In this document: positions 8,765 through 17,763 of the stretch, one piece after another
How positions within the stretch are numbered: position 1 is the first letter of the stretch
How the letters are laid out: every line of letters begins with the position of its first letter
Assembly (NCBI RefSeq): GCF_900220965.1
Contig: NZ_OBQC01000001.1
Span: 186,001-250,000, forward strand
Direction: 5' to 3'
DNA length: 64,000 nucleotides
DNA from: Ureibacillus acetophenoni
Lineage (GTDB): Bacteria > Bacillota > Bacilli > Bacillales_A > Planococcaceae
Translations under genes and position numbers: made by a program
The notes under the pieces: generated by a model
Told to the model about the DNA's origin: nothing
The model's database searches: none
The model's input: the letters and a program-made list of their open reading frames with translations, nothing else

Positions 8765-9570
8765 TGCAAATTGAGTGTGTAAATTCGCAAATAACCAAGT
8801 CATTTTCGCAAATAAGATAACTGAATTCGCAAGTAAATTTAGTAAACTCGCAAGTAACAGCAAAACCGCAAATAGAGTGAGTAAATTCGCAAATAAACAA
8901 GTTATTTTCGCAAATAAGATACCCTAAATCGCAAGTAAATATAGTAAACTCGCAAGTAACAGCAAAATCGCAAGTAACAGCAAAATCGGCAAATAGAGTG
9001 TGTAAATTCGCAAATAAACAAGTCATTTTCGCAAATAAGATCCCCGAATTCGCAAGTAAATTTAGTAAACTCGCAAGTAATAGCAAACTCGCAAATAGAG
9101 TGTGTAAATTCGCAAATAAACAAGTCATTTTCGCAAATAAGATCCCCGAATTCGCAAGTAAATTTAGTAAACTCGCAAGTAACAGCAAAATCGCAAATGG
9201 AGTGTATAGATTCGCAAATAAACTAATTAATATCGAAATAAGATCCCCGAAATCGCAAGTAAATATAGTAAACTCGCAAGTAACAACAAAACCGCAAATA
9301 GAGTGAGAAAATTCGCAAATAAACTAATTAATATCGCAAATAAGATCCCTGAAATCGCAAGTAAATATAGTAAACTCGCAAGTAACAGCAAAATCGCAAA
9401 TAGAGTGTATAAATTCGCAAATAAACAAGTTATTTTCGCAAATAAGATCCCCGAATTCGCAAGTAAACTTCATGAAATTGCAAGCAACAGAAAAAGTGCC
9501 CGTAAGTAATGAAATACCGCTCGTAAGATAGGGAAAGTCGCTCATAAAATACCAAAACTCGCACGTAATC
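8765..9570 (+). repeat. 21-bp phased word array (CGCAARTAA)
   Basis: Nearly every 21 bp a word CGCAAATAA or CGCAAGTAA occurs, usually preceded by TT, AT or CT. Examples begin at 9009, 9030, 9051, 9072, 9090 and 9111. The spacings 21, 21, 21, 18 and 21 form a higher-order unit of 102 bp. The last words (9518, 9539, 9560) diverge to CGCTCGTAA, CGCTCATAA and CGCACGTAA but keep 21-bp spacing. All spacings are divisible by 3, so frames stay open on both strands. None of these ORFs has a ribosome binding site or known domain, and I treat the array as non-coding. Confidence 0.9.
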
Positions 9571-9593
9571 ACACACACTGTAACCTAAAAAAT

Positions 9594-9634
9594 AAAAAGC
9601 ATAGAAAAACCGCATCGGGTTTTTCTATGCTTTG
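9594..9634 (-). terminator. Terminator of the secA2-slaP operon
   Basis: AAAGCATAGAAAAACC and its complement form a 16-bp stem with a short loop. On the minus strand it is followed by a T-rich tract. It lies just after the slaP stop codon. Confidence 0.85.
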
Positions 9635-9639
9635 CTTTA

Positions 9640-10539
9640 TTATTTCTGCGGCACTCGTGGTGTCCAGCTGCTAAGATCTGCATCCTCGGCATTGACCATT
9701 TCTTTAGGGAAGATGAATGTCCAAGGTTTTGTTGAGTTTGGTTGGATTGATAGAACTGGATCTAGTTTAAAGTAACCTTTAGCGATTTGTTTTTGATTTG
9801 CATCGTAAATTTCTAAAGGTAATTGTTCTAGGTTTACAGATTTTTCATTACCGTTACGTAATAAAATAGAAACCGCTAAACTTTGGTCATCCATTAATTT
9901 AATTTGGAAGCCTGTGAAGTTGACTTCTGTTTTGCCTAATTTCGGTAGGTCTTTTACGATTTTTTCTAATTGTTTAATTTGGTCTTCTGATAGTTTGTTT
10001 TTCCATGAATCATCAAGGTCTAACTGATGGCCACGTAAAGAAACTAAGTTAAAGGCAATTTTCCAGCCTTCTTCTGGTAGCTCGTCCACTTGAAGTGTAT
10101 TTTTTTCGAAAGTGAATACCCAAGGGCGTGCACTTTCTGCTGGAATTGAGCCTAGTTCTTTCATGTTAAACGTTTTAGAAGCGATAACTTTTCCGTCTTT
10201 ATCTAGTAAATAAAGTCCCATTTCACCTAACTCAATTGCTTTTGGTAATGAATTACGGAAGAATGCCTTTACGTCCCAAGCGCCAGTGCGTTGATTTACA
10301 TCAATGTTAATAGCAGCTAATGAAAGTTGGTTTGGTTTTAATGGTTCTAATTCGTTTGCTAAAAAGTTAAAAATATACTTTTGTTCTTGTGGTACTTGCC
10401 AATCAGGATGGTAGGAAAGTTTTGTCACCACTTGTTTGTTGGTGTTTGTTTCTTTTACATCTTTAATAATTTCTTTTGAATCGATGGCGCTGTCTTTTCC
10501 GACTTTGTCCGTCTTTTTAAATAAATCAAATAAGCCCAT
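9640..10539 (-). CDS. slaP: Accessory Sec system S-layer assembly protein (SlaP-like)
   Basis: This is a cytoplasmic protein of 299 residues with no signal peptide. It has two copies of an SLAP-type beta domain. Copy 1 (about 45-165) has HPDWQVPQEQKYIFNF, AFFRNSLPKAIELG and SARPWVFTF. Copy 2 (about 185-299) has VNFTGFQIKLMDDQSLAVSI and STKPWTFIFP. In Bacillus anthracis SlaP works with SecA2 to secrete S-layer proteins, and I infer the same role here. It starts 2 nt after the secA2 stop, with its Shine-Dalgarno sequence GGAGGAG inside the end of secA2, so the two genes are almost certainly translationally linked. Confidence 0.88.
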   Translation of the reverse strand: MGLFDLFKKTDKVGKDSAIDSKEIIKDVKETNTNKQVVTKLSYHPDWQVPQEQKYIFNFLANELEPLKPNQLSLAAINIDVNQRTGAWDVKAFFRNSLPKAIELGEMGLYLLDKDGKVIASKTFNMKELGSIPAESARPWVFTFEKNTLQVDELPEEGWKIAFNLVSLRGHQLDLDDSWKNKLSEDQIKQLEKIVKDLPKLGKTEVNFTGFQIKLMDDQSLAVSILLRNGNEKSVNLEQLPLEIYDANQKQIAKGYFKLDPVLSIQPNSTKPWTFIFPKEMVNAEDADLSSWTPRVPQK

Positions 10540-10541
10540 AA

Positions 10542-12905
10542 TTACTCCTCCTGATTTGTTTCTTTTAGGGATTTCATGAACCCAACGATTTGTTCGATGA
10601 TTCCACGACGAAGCTCTTGGTAGTTTCTACCGAATAATTCTAATCCTTCACGTTGATAGATTCTCATAGGATCTTCTTGTTGGTAACGACGCAATCCGAT
10701 ACCTTCTTTTAAATGCGCCATTTGTTCTAGATGCTTCACCCACATACTATCAATAAAGGTTAACATAACTCTTGGAATAAATTCCATCATTCTTTCGTCT
10801 TCTTCAAAGTGCTTAATATATTCTAGTAATTCAATGTGACCTGGCTCAATTTCATTGAAAATTGTTTTAATTTTATTTATTTCACGATCTAAAGTTACAG
10901 GTGTTAAATAAAGTGAATTAATTGTTCGCTCAATCGTTTCAAAATCCCACTCAATTGGATTTACTTCTTCAGGAGCATTTTCACGAACAGCAAAATCGAT
11001 TGTTTCTTGGAGCATTTTCTCCAAATGGTTCATAATATCGTCGCGTTTTAAAATGCTGTCACGCAAGTTATAAATTACTCGACGTTGGTCATTAATGACA
11101 TCGTCTAGTTTTAAGTTGTATTCACGCATAGAGTAGTGTGCGCCTTCGACGATACGTTGTGTACGTTCGATAAGTTCTGATACATCACTGTTTTGAATGC
11201 GTTTTGTATTATCAACAACCATTTTCTTTTTGAATTTCTCAACAACGTCTTTTGCGAAACGGCGGAACATATCGTCTTCAATAGAAAGAATGAAACGACT
11301 TTCACCTGGGTCCCCTTGACGACCAGAACGTCCACGTAATTGATTATCGATACGACGGCTTTCGTGTTTTTCTGTTCCGATTACGTAAAGTCCCCCTAGT
11401 TCAGGTACACCTTCACCCAGAACGATATCCGTACCACGTCCAGCCATATTCGTAGCAACAGTAATTCGACCTCGTTGTCCAGCTTCAGAAATTAATTCAA
11501 CTTCTTGTTCTACTGTTTTCGCGTTTAGCAGTTGATATGGAAGTTTGTATTTATCTAAATATTTTACAACCTTTTCTGATTGTAGGATGGAAGTTGTACC
11601 GATTAGTACAGGTTGACCTTTCTCATGTCTGCTTTTTGCTTCTTCAGCTACAAATTGGTATTTTGCATGTGTTGTTTCAAAGATCATATCCGGTTGGTCG
11701 ATACGAATTTTTGGTCTGTTTGTTGGAATTTGAATAACACGCATTCCATATACTTCTAGGAACTCTTTTTCTTGAGTTTTCGCCGTTCCTGTCATACCAG
11801 CTAATTTAGGGTACATACGGAAATAGTTTTGAATTGTAACTTGTGCTTGAGATTTATTTTCCTCTGTAATTGAAACGCCTTCTTTTGCTTCAATTGCTTG
11901 GTGTAAACCATCTGATAATGTACGGCCTTCCATAATTCGGCCTGTAAACATATCTACAAGTTCAATTTTGTCATCTTTAACAATGTAATCAACATCGCGT
12001 TGGAACATCACGTGTGCACGTACTGCTTGAATCACGTAATGATATAACGTTTGGTGATCTAAATCGTAAAGATTGTCTACTCCAAAAGCAGCCTCAACTT
12101 TTTCAATACCTTGATCTGTAAGGGAAGTAGCCTTTGTTTCTTCATCAAAGTCATAGTCTTCATCTTGTTTGAAACGTTGTGCAAGACGAGCTGCTATGCG
12201 GTGAAGATCTTCGTTAGATGACATTTTCCCTGCAATAATAAGCGGAGTTTTCGCTTCGTCAATTAAAACAGAGTCTACTTCATCAATAATGGCAAAATGG
12301 TAAGGTCTTTGAACCTTTTCCTCCATTGAACGAGCCATATTGTCACGTAAATAGTCGAAACCAAATTCTGTTCCGACACCATATGTAATGTCTGCATTAT
12401 ATGCGTCTTTCTTGTCGTTTTGTTCCATCATTGGTATATTTAATCCGACAGTTAGACCTAAGAAACGGTGAATTTGACCAATTAATTCAAAATCTCGTTT
12501 CGCTAAGTAATCATTCACTGTAATTACATGCACACCTTTACCTTCAAGGGCGCGAACGTATGTAGGAAGTGAAGCAACTAACGTTTTACCTTCACCAGTA
12601 GCCATCTCAGATATGTTTCCTTCAGTGAGGACAAGCCCACCAATTAACTGCACATCAAAGTGACGCATGTTTAATACGCGTTTTGAAGCTTCGCGTACAA
12701 CAGCGAAAGCATCTGGAATAATTTGAGTAAGATCTTCTCCATTTGCTAGTCGTTCTTTAAATTTTACAGTCATGTTTTTTAATTCATCATCTGTCATTGA
12801 AGTATAAGTATCTTCTAATTGATTAATTTGATTGACGATTTTATAATAACGTTTTAATTCTCTATAGGAAGTTTTTTCTTTATTTCGATTAAATAATGAA
12901 AACAT
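10542..12905 (-). CDS. secA2: Accessory Sec translocase ATPase SecA2
   Basis: This 787-residue preprotein translocase motor is a paralogue of the housekeeping SecA at the far end of the window. It has the Walker A motif GEGKTLVA near residue 100, the DEAD-like Walker B VIDEVDSVLIDEA near 205, the preprotein cross-linking domain, and NMAGRGTD and [13 protein letters not shown] in the second ATPase fold. It ends MKSLKETNQEE and lacks the C-terminal zinc motif [12 protein letters not shown] seen in SecA, as expected for SecA2. It is cotranscribed with slaP. The likely cargo is the S-layer protein and SLH proteins such as those at 0-4 kb. Confidence 0.93.
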   Translation of the reverse strand: MFSLFNRNKEKTSYRELKRYYKIVNQINQLEDTYTSMTDDELKNMTVKFKERLANGEDLTQIIPDAFAVVREASKRVLNMRHFDVQLIGGLVLTEGNISEMATGEGKTLVASLPTYVRALEGKGVHVITVNDYLAKRDFELIGQIHRFLGLTVGLNIPMMEQNDKKDAYNADITYGVGTEFGFDYLRDNMARSMEEKVQRPYHFAIIDEVDSVLIDEAKTPLIIAGKMSSNEDLHRIAARLAQRFKQDEDYDFDEETKATSLTDQGIEKVEAAFGVDNLYDLDHQTLYHYVIQAVRAHVMFQRDVDYIVKDDKIELVDMFTGRIMEGRTLSDGLHQAIEAKEGVSITEENKSQAQVTIQNYFRMYPKLAGMTGTAKTQEKEFLEVYGMRVIQIPTNRPKIRIDQPDMIFETTHAKYQFVAEEAKSRHEKGQPVLIGTTSILQSEKVVKYLDKYKLPYQLLNAKTVEQEVELISEAGQRGRITVATNMAGRGTDIVLGEGVPELGGLYVIGTEKHESRRIDNQLRGRSGRQGDPGESRFILSIEDDMFRRFAKDVVEKFKKKMVVDNTKRIQNSDVSELIERTQRIVEGAHYSMREYNLKLDDVINDQRRVIYNLRDSILKRDDIMNHLEKMLQETIDFAVRENAPEEVNPIEWDFETIERTINSLYLTPVTLDREINKIKTIFNEIEPGHIELLEYIKHFEEDERMMEFIPRVMLTFIDSMWVKHLEQMAHLKEGIGLRRYQQEDPMRIYQREGLELFGRNYQELRRGIIEQIVGFMKSLKETNQEE

Positions 12906-13186
12906 TTTTGCTTACGCTCCTTTATATTGTCTAACTATAATATGGTAGACACTAAGTTATTCTATCAAACTTTTTTTAGTATGACTACATATCGTACGGG
13001 AAAACTAATTGTAGTAAGTGACGTTTGTGTAAATATTATTACCAACATGTTGCAGAAGATGTTCGAGTTCTAGCATATATTTACAGTTTCGTGTTAAATA
13101 TAGAGAAAAGCTATTTTTTTATATATAACCATGCTATAATAATCAAGGTTTAATCGTACATATAAAATGATTTAAGGAGGACAGAC
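12906..13186. other. Divergent promoter region secA2/tagO
   Basis: It separates two divergently transcribed operons. An extended -10 for tagO is visible at its right end; the rest is AT-rich with no gene. Confidence 0.6.
13132..13140 (+). promoter_or_regulatory. Extended -10 promoter of tagO
   Basis: TGCTATAAT is a consensus extended -10, 46 nt before the ATG. No clear -35 is seen, which is usual for this class. Confidence 0.5.
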
Positions 13187-14239
13187 ATGATTTATGTGTC
13201 TTTGATTGTGGCGTTTATTTCGTCAATTTTACTAACTCCACTTGTAAAGCGATTAGCGTTTAAAATAGGAGCGGTTGATGCTCCGAATTATCGAAAAGTT
13301 CATTCACGTATAATGCCACGTTTAGGTGGATTGGCCATATACCTATCGTTTTTAATTGGTCTGGTAATCCTTCGACCAGAGAGTGAGTATACGTTAGCCA
13401 TCGTGCTTGCTGCCACTGTCATTATTATTACTGGTATTTTGGATGATATGTACGAAATTTCTGCAAAAGCGAAAATGTTAGGACAGTTAGTTGCAGCATT
13501 CATTATCGTATTTTTCGGTGGAATTCAAATTGAAATGATTAACTTACCATTCGGTGGGATGATGGATTTCGGATATTTAAGTATTCCGTTAACGATCCTT
13601 TGGATTGTAGGTATTACAAATGCGATTAATTTAATCGATGGGCTAGATGGTCTTGCAGCTGGAGTTTCCACGATTGCATTAATTACAATTGCAATCATGG
13701 CAATTATCGTTCCAAATCCACTTGTTTTGGCGTTAGCAGCATTACTAGCTTGTAGTACACTTGGATTTTTATTCTTTAATTTCCACCCAGCAAAAATTTT
13801 CATGGGTGACACAGGAGCTCTATTCTTAGGGTTTATGATTGCCGTATTCTCGTTACTTGGATTTAAAAATATTACAGTGGTATCATTCATTATCCCTGTT
13901 ATTATGTTAGGTGTTCCAATTTCAGATACGTTCTTTGCAATTGTTCGTCGTGTACGCAATGGACAAAAATGGTCAGATCCAGATAAGTCTCACTTACATC
14001 ACCGTCTATTGGATATCGGATTTTCACATAGACAAACGGTATTAATTATTTATGGAATTGCTGCGATGTTTGGTTTGTTTGCAATCATCTTCTCGATGGC
14101 AAGTATTTGGGGCGCAATTCTTTTAGTAACTGTGATCTTAGTGGCACTTGAACTGTTCGTAGAAATTATAGGCCTCGCAGGAAAGAACTACAGACCGTTA
14201 ATTAAATTAGCAAGAATTTTTAACAAAACTATAAATTAA
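13187..14239 (+). CDS. tagO: Undecaprenyl-phosphate N-acetylglucosaminyl 1-phosphate transferase (TagO/WecA-type)
   Basis: This 350-residue polytopic membrane enzyme of the MraY/WecA family transfers GlcNAc-1-phosphate from UDP-GlcNAc to undecaprenyl phosphate. That is the first step of wall teichoic acid or other secondary wall polymer synthesis. The visible motifs are KVHSRIMPRLGG, ILDDMYEI, NLIDGLDGLAAG (acidic catalytic cluster), MGDTGALFLGF and the His-rich loop SHLHHRLLD. About ten hydrophobic helices are present. AAGGAGG lies before the ATG. In B. subtilis tagO is near degS and tagU, and here it lies in the same broad neighbourhood. It would make the polymer that SLH domains bind. Confidence 0.93.
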   Translation: MIYVSLIVAFISSILLTPLVKRLAFKIGAVDAPNYRKVHSRIMPRLGGLAIYLSFLIGLVILRPESEYTLAIVLAATVIIITGILDDMYEISAKAKMLGQLVAAFIIVFFGGIQIEMINLPFGGMMDFGYLSIPLTILWIVGITNAINLIDGLDGLAAGVSTIALITIAIMAIIVPNPLVLALAALLACSTLGFLFFNFHPAKIFMGDTGALFLGFMIAVFSLLGFKNITVVSFIIPVIMLGVPISDTFFAIVRRVRNGQKWSDPDKSHLHHRLLDIGFSHRQTVLIIYGIAAMFGLFAIIFSMASIWGAILLVTVILVALELFVEIIGLAGKNYRPLIKLARIFNKTIN

Positions 14240-14290
14240 TAGCTATTGCATTGAATTGGAAATCTATCAATTCAGTGTAATAGCTTTTTT
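14240..14290 (+). terminator. Terminator of tagO
   Basis: AGCTATTGCATTGAATTG pairs with CAATTCAGTGTAATAGCT, with two mismatches, and is followed by TTTTTTG directly after the stop codon. Confidence 0.8.
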
Positions 14291-14304
14291 GTTTGCTAGA
14301 AAGA

Positions 14305-14440
14305 AATTGTTCGGGTGGCAGGTACGCGAACAATTCAGAATTGTTCCGGTGCCAGGTACACACACAATTCAGAATTGTTCCGGTGCCAGGTACACACACA
14401 ATTCAGAATTGTTTCGGTACCAGGTACACAAACAATTCTG
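14305..14440. repeat. Cluster of four REP-like palindromes
   Basis: Four palindromic elements are arranged in tandem about 34 bp apart, with cores TGGCAGGTAC, GTGCCAGGTAC (twice) and GTACCAGGTAC flanked by AATTGTT and AACAATT. They belong to the family found at 16914, 17764, 21817, 24327, 26169, 57122 and 61098. The cluster lies just after the tagO terminator. Short open frames crossing it are not genes. Confidence 0.85.
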
Positions 14441-14607
14441 AAAAATTACTACAATTTTTTACTTAGTCGTATTTTCAATTGTGTAATCATACGATACATA
14501 GATAAGCGTTGTTTAGATTACTTGGATGCCTTTGTTCATTTGGAAAAGAAACTGAGCCGATCCGATTTTCAAGGTTATTTCGTTTCATTCATAGGGGTGA
14601 TAGATGT

Positions 14608-15483
14608 TTGAAAATCACAATTGAAAATGCTTTGTCGAATTATTCTTTTTACGAAAACTTTATTCCATTGAATGTTCAAAACATGATTGAAGAGTCGCCA
14701 GAACAATTTACGGTTCTAGGTGCGCGGAGTAAAGAGGAGTATGCAGGCATTGTCATTGCAAAAAAAAATATAGATTTGTCTTTAATGCGTATTCATTATA
14801 TTGCTGTAAGTGATTGGAATAAAAATACTGGCCTAGAAGAAATGTTTTTATATTTATTAGAAGATATCGCGAGTGTGGAAAAGATTCGTCAAATTCATTT
14901 TGAATATAATGGCGATCGAAATGAGTACTTTTATTATATGGATGGACTTCTTCGTAAAAATAATTGGACCTCGTTTCGACCGAAATCCTTTAATTACCTA
15001 CTAAGTAGAAATGGAATCATGCAGGAATTACGTTATAACAAACATTTTAATAGTAATAATCATCTTGTCTTTTTTGAGTGGGGTTTATTTCCAGCGAATG
15101 AACGCCTTGAGGTTTTAAGAGGGGAAGGCAAGTGGTATCCGCACAATCATTCCCCATTTAATGATGATGAAAAAATAGAAAAATCAAGCCTTGGAGTAAA
15201 GCTAGATGGGAAAGTGATTGGTTGGTTTATAATTCAAAGGGTTGAAAAACAAACAATAATTGTTAAGTCAATCTTTCTAAAAGAGGAATTTCGAAGTGCT
15301 CAAAATTGTATACAATTACTAATCATTGGATTTATTCAAACTTTAAAACTACCCGGGTGGCAATACTTGATTTTGAATTTAGATGATCAAAATAAACAGT
15401 TACAGTTATTTGTAGAAAGAGTGTTACGAAGAGCAGTGCTAAACAAATCGGTGGAATTTATTTCAAAGAAGAAAGTATTGTAA
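14608..15483 (+). CDS. Putative GNAT-family acetyltransferase (two-domain)
   Basis: This is a cytoplasmic protein of about 291 residues. I chose the TTG at 14608 because AGGGGTGA lies 7 nt before it; the open frame extends 33 codons upstream without a ribosome site and into sequence downstream of the REP cluster. The N-terminal half has GNAT-like beta-alpha patterning (EEYAGIVIAKKNID, MRIHYIAVSDWNKNTGLEEMFLYLL). The C-terminal half repeats it (SSLGVKLDGKVIGWFIIQR, VKSIFLKEEFR). I recognise the fold pattern but not the substrate. A weak terminator follows. Confidence 0.6.
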   Translation: MKITIENALSNYSFYENFIPLNVQNMIEESPEQFTVLGARSKEEYAGIVIAKKNIDLSLMRIHYIAVSDWNKNTGLEEMFLYLLEDIASVEKIRQIHFEYNGDRNEYFYYMDGLLRKNNWTSFRPKSFNYLLSRNGIMQELRYNKHFNSNNHLVFFEWGLFPANERLEVLRGEGKWYPHNHSPFNDDEKIEKSSLGVKLDGKVIGWFIIQRVEKQTIIVKSIFLKEEFRSAQNCIQLLIIGFIQTLKLPGWQYLILNLDDQNKQLQLFVERVLRRAVLNKSVEFISKKKVL

Positions 15484-15491
15484 TAAAGTTT

Positions 15492-15546
15492 ATAAAAAAA
15501 TAGTTTATAGTCTTACACAGTTCATGTGATAAGGCTATTTTTTCAT
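15492..15546 (+). terminator. Probable terminator after the GNAT gene
   Basis: AAAAATAG..CTTACAC pairs with GTGATAAG.CTATTTTT with internal mismatches, and a T-run follows. Confidence 0.5.
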
Positions 15547-15641
15547 TTTTAAGTCTAAAAAATATGAGATGGGAAAATACTGAAAAATTACTAATGAGGC
15601 ATACTATATATAATTAAGCATGTATATGACGAGGTGTAAAA

Positions 15642-16865
15642 ATGAGTCAACGCAAAGGACTTGTGATGAGAGAAATACGAATGGATGAGATGGGGCAGTC
15701 CATTGACTTACTAAATTATGTATTTCAAATGTCTATGTCGATTAAGAAGGATCGGCGGTTCGTTAGCGAAAAGAGTCGGCAGTTCAAAAAAGGACACGCA
15801 TTGGGATGGTTTGATGGAGATCAACTTGTTTCGCAAATTTTAAGCCTACCTTTTCAAGTGAATATTTATGGTGTTCCTTACGAAATGGGCGGAATTACAG
15901 CAATTGGGACGTATCCTGAATACTCTAAGCAAGGTCTGATGGACACGTTAATAAAAGAAACGTTGAAGATTATGCGGGATGAAGGTCGCTATATTTCGTA
16001 TCTTTTCCCATTTTCAATTCCGTATTATCGTAAAAAGGGATGGGAAATTATTTGCGACATAGTTGAATTTCGAGTGAAAGATTCCCAATTTCCTAACTAT
16101 AAAGAAGTACCGGGTAAAATTCGACGGGTCGATACAAAAAGTATTGATCTGATCAGCGTATATGATCGCTTTGCAGCACGTACTCACGGGGCAATGATAC
16201 GTAATAGTATTGCGTGGAATGAAAAATTTCACGAAGACTACTGGGAAGAAAAATTCGTGGATTCGGACGTTGAGTTACAGGCAGCGGTTTATTACGATGA
16301 AGACGATGTACCACAAGCATATATGTACTATCGAATAATGGAAGAAAATTTTTATATAGATGAAGTTGTGTATGTAACAGAGGAAGGCCGCAAAGGAATT
16401 TGGAATTTCGTATCTGCACATGCATCCATGGTTTATAACGCTTATGGAAAGATGACCGGAAATGAACCAGTCGCGTTTTTGCTGGAAGATAGCGAAATTA
16501 TTCAAGAAGTTTCTCCGTATTTTATGGCCCGAATTGTCGATGTAGAGAAGTTCCTAGAACGCTATCCTTTCGATGAACCGAATTTCCATATACGCTTTGT
16601 TGTGACGGATCGTATGGTAGAGTGGAATAACGGTACTTATGATATTCAATCGACAGATGGCAAGGTAACGATCAAGAAGGTTGAGGATGTAAATGAAGAA
16701 ATCACTGTTCATTTATCGATTCAAACATTGGTAACAATGATGCTTGGCTATAAGCGACCGAGGTACTTAGAGAAAATTGAACGGTTGCAGGGGAATCGTG
16801 AGATCATTAAGGTGTTAGAGGATATATTACCGGTCGGGATTCCGACGTTTATTGATTATTTTTAG
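15642..16865 (+). CDS. Eis-like GNAT N-acetyltransferase with C-terminal sterol-carrier-type domain
   Basis: This 407-residue cytoplasmic enzyme resembles the Eis family: two GNAT folds followed by an SCP2-like domain. Visible features are the N-terminal acetyl-CoA domain with GGITAIGTYPEYSKQGLMDTLI, which carries the pyrophosphate-binding V/I-x-x-x-x-R/Q-x-x-G/A type loop, then SYLFPFSIPYYRKKGWE, and a C-terminal region ending PTFIDYF, whose terminal carboxylate acts in Eis enzymes. In Bacilli such proteins acetylate amines, including some aminoglycosides; the natural substrate is unknown. The ATG at 15642 follows GAGGTG. It is monocistronic with a terminator. Confidence 0.85.
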   Translation: MSQRKGLVMREIRMDEMGQSIDLLNYVFQMSMSIKKDRRFVSEKSRQFKKGHALGWFDGDQLVSQILSLPFQVNIYGVPYEMGGITAIGTYPEYSKQGLMDTLIKETLKIMRDEGRYISYLFPFSIPYYRKKGWEIICDIVEFRVKDSQFPNYKEVPGKIRRVDTKSIDLISVYDRFAARTHGAMIRNSIAWNEKFHEDYWEEKFVDSDVELQAAVYYDEDDVPQAYMYYRIMEENFYIDEVVYVTEEGRKGIWNFVSAHASMVYNAYGKMTGNEPVAFLLEDSEIIQEVSPYFMARIVDVEKFLERYPFDEPNFHIRFVVTDRMVEWNNGTYDIQSTDGKVTIKKVEDVNEEITVHLSIQTLVTMMLGYKRPRYLEKIERLQGNREIIKVLEDILPVGIPTFIDYF

Positions 16866-16877
16866 ATTTGGTAGAGG

Positions 16878-16915
16878 AGCTGAACTCGGTTCGTTTGGGA
16901 GTTCAGCTTTTTATT
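16878..16915 (+). terminator. Terminator after the Eis-like gene
   Basis: AGCTGAACTC and GAGTTCAGCT form a 10-bp stem with TTTTTA following. It is immediately followed by a REP-like palindrome. Confidence 0.8.
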
Positions 16916-16940
16916 GTTTGTGTACCAGGTACACAAACAA
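16914..16940. repeat. Perfect REP-like palindrome next to the Y1 transposase
   Basis: Arms TTGTTTGTGTACC and GGTACACAAACAA pair perfectly (13 bp) around a single central A. It lies 20 nt beyond the stop codon of the minus-strand transposase gene. Confidence 0.9.
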
Positions 16941-16960
16941 TTCTGACAATTCACTACAAT

Positions 16961-17548
16961 TTAATAAGCTAAAAGATTATTGTCGTTATCATCTATATTA
17001 TTTTCACAGTATGCAAAATAATCTTCTTTTGTTTGTAGGTTTGGATATTTTAAACAGCTTAATAATGAAGTTGTGTCTATAAAGGGAAGAGGTTGTGATA
17101 ACGGGTTTTTATTTAATGCGTAGCTACTATATGGATAATGTTCCAACTTAACAACAATGGGGGTTTCCGTATTAATTGGGTTCCGATGAATATATCTACT
17201 CACGCTTAAAAGGGACATTGGTGTTGTAATCATTTTTGAAAAATAGCGTGATTCGTAAAGATGCCCTGTGTATTTATACTTTTTCTTAAAATAATCACAA
17301 TAACGACGATTGATACTTCTCATGACATGTCCTAATGGATATTCTGGGGACTTTAATAGTAGATGATAATGATTTGACATAATACAATATGCTGCAATAG
17401 TAAAAGGGTACTTATCATATGTATAATAAAGCACTCTGAAGAATTCATTAAAATCCCTTTCATTCTGGAAAATCCTTTGTCGATTGTTCCCCCTCATTAC
17501 AATGTGATGAAAATAATTTGGATTCCAAATCCTAATACCTCTTGGCAC
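16961..17548 (-). CDS. REP-associated tyrosine transposase (RAYT, Y1/HUH, IS200-like)
   Basis: This 195-residue single-strand DNA transposase or nuclease has a Y1_Tnp domain. I chose the GTG at 17548, with GAGGTG a few nt upstream. Family motifs are HHIVMRGNNRQ (about 14-24), the HUH metal site in SNHYHLLL (His60, His62), YTGHLYESRYFSK, and a conserved tyrosine in SRYIHRNP (Tyr119), a candidate catalytic nucleophile. Unlike IS200/IS605, there is no tnpB. One REP-like palindrome lies 20 nt downstream and two lie about 216 nt upstream, and the same palindromes are scattered through the window. This is the arrangement expected of RAYTs, domesticated transposases that mobilise REP hairpins. Confidence 0.85.
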   Translation of the reverse strand: MPRGIRIWNPNYFHHIVMRGNNRQRIFQNERDFNEFFRVLYYTYDKYPFTIAAYCIMSNHYHLLLKSPEYPLGHVMRSINRRYCDYFKKKYKYTGHLYESRYFSKMITTPMSLLSVSRYIHRNPINTETPIVVKLEHYPYSSYALNKNPLSQPLPFIDTTSLLSCLKYPNLQTKEDYFAYCENNIDDNDNNLLAY

Positions 17549-17763
17549 TCAATCACCTCATCATTAAAGATATTCGCAAAATGAATAATTTAAATTCTAC
17601 TATAAAGTTAATAGAGTATCAGATAATTGTCCACCAACCATCCTTTTTTAAAAACAGTGAATGTACATATTTAAACGTTAATTTAATAATAAATACAAAG
17701 GTTGAGTGGAAATATATATCCAAAAAAATATTTTGATATTCGGTTAGTTATCTGAATATTCTC

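Noticed and set aside
8765-9570. CRISPR array
   Set aside because: The repeated word is only about 10 nt, intervening sequences are themselves repeated, and no cas gene is near.
8748-9578. Overlapping open frames on both strands (Phe-Ala-Asn-Lys or Cys-Glu-Phe-Thr repeat peptides)
   Set aside because: They exist because array spacings are multiples of three. No ribosome binding site or known domain is present, and both strands are equally open.
14256-14611. Open frames across the REP cluster after tagO
   Set aside because: They translate palindromic repeats and have no conserved features. The true start of the following gene is the TTG at 14608.
17542-17736. A 64-codon frame upstream of the RAYT gene
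   Set aside because: There is no ribosome site and the composition is AT-rich; it is probably chance.
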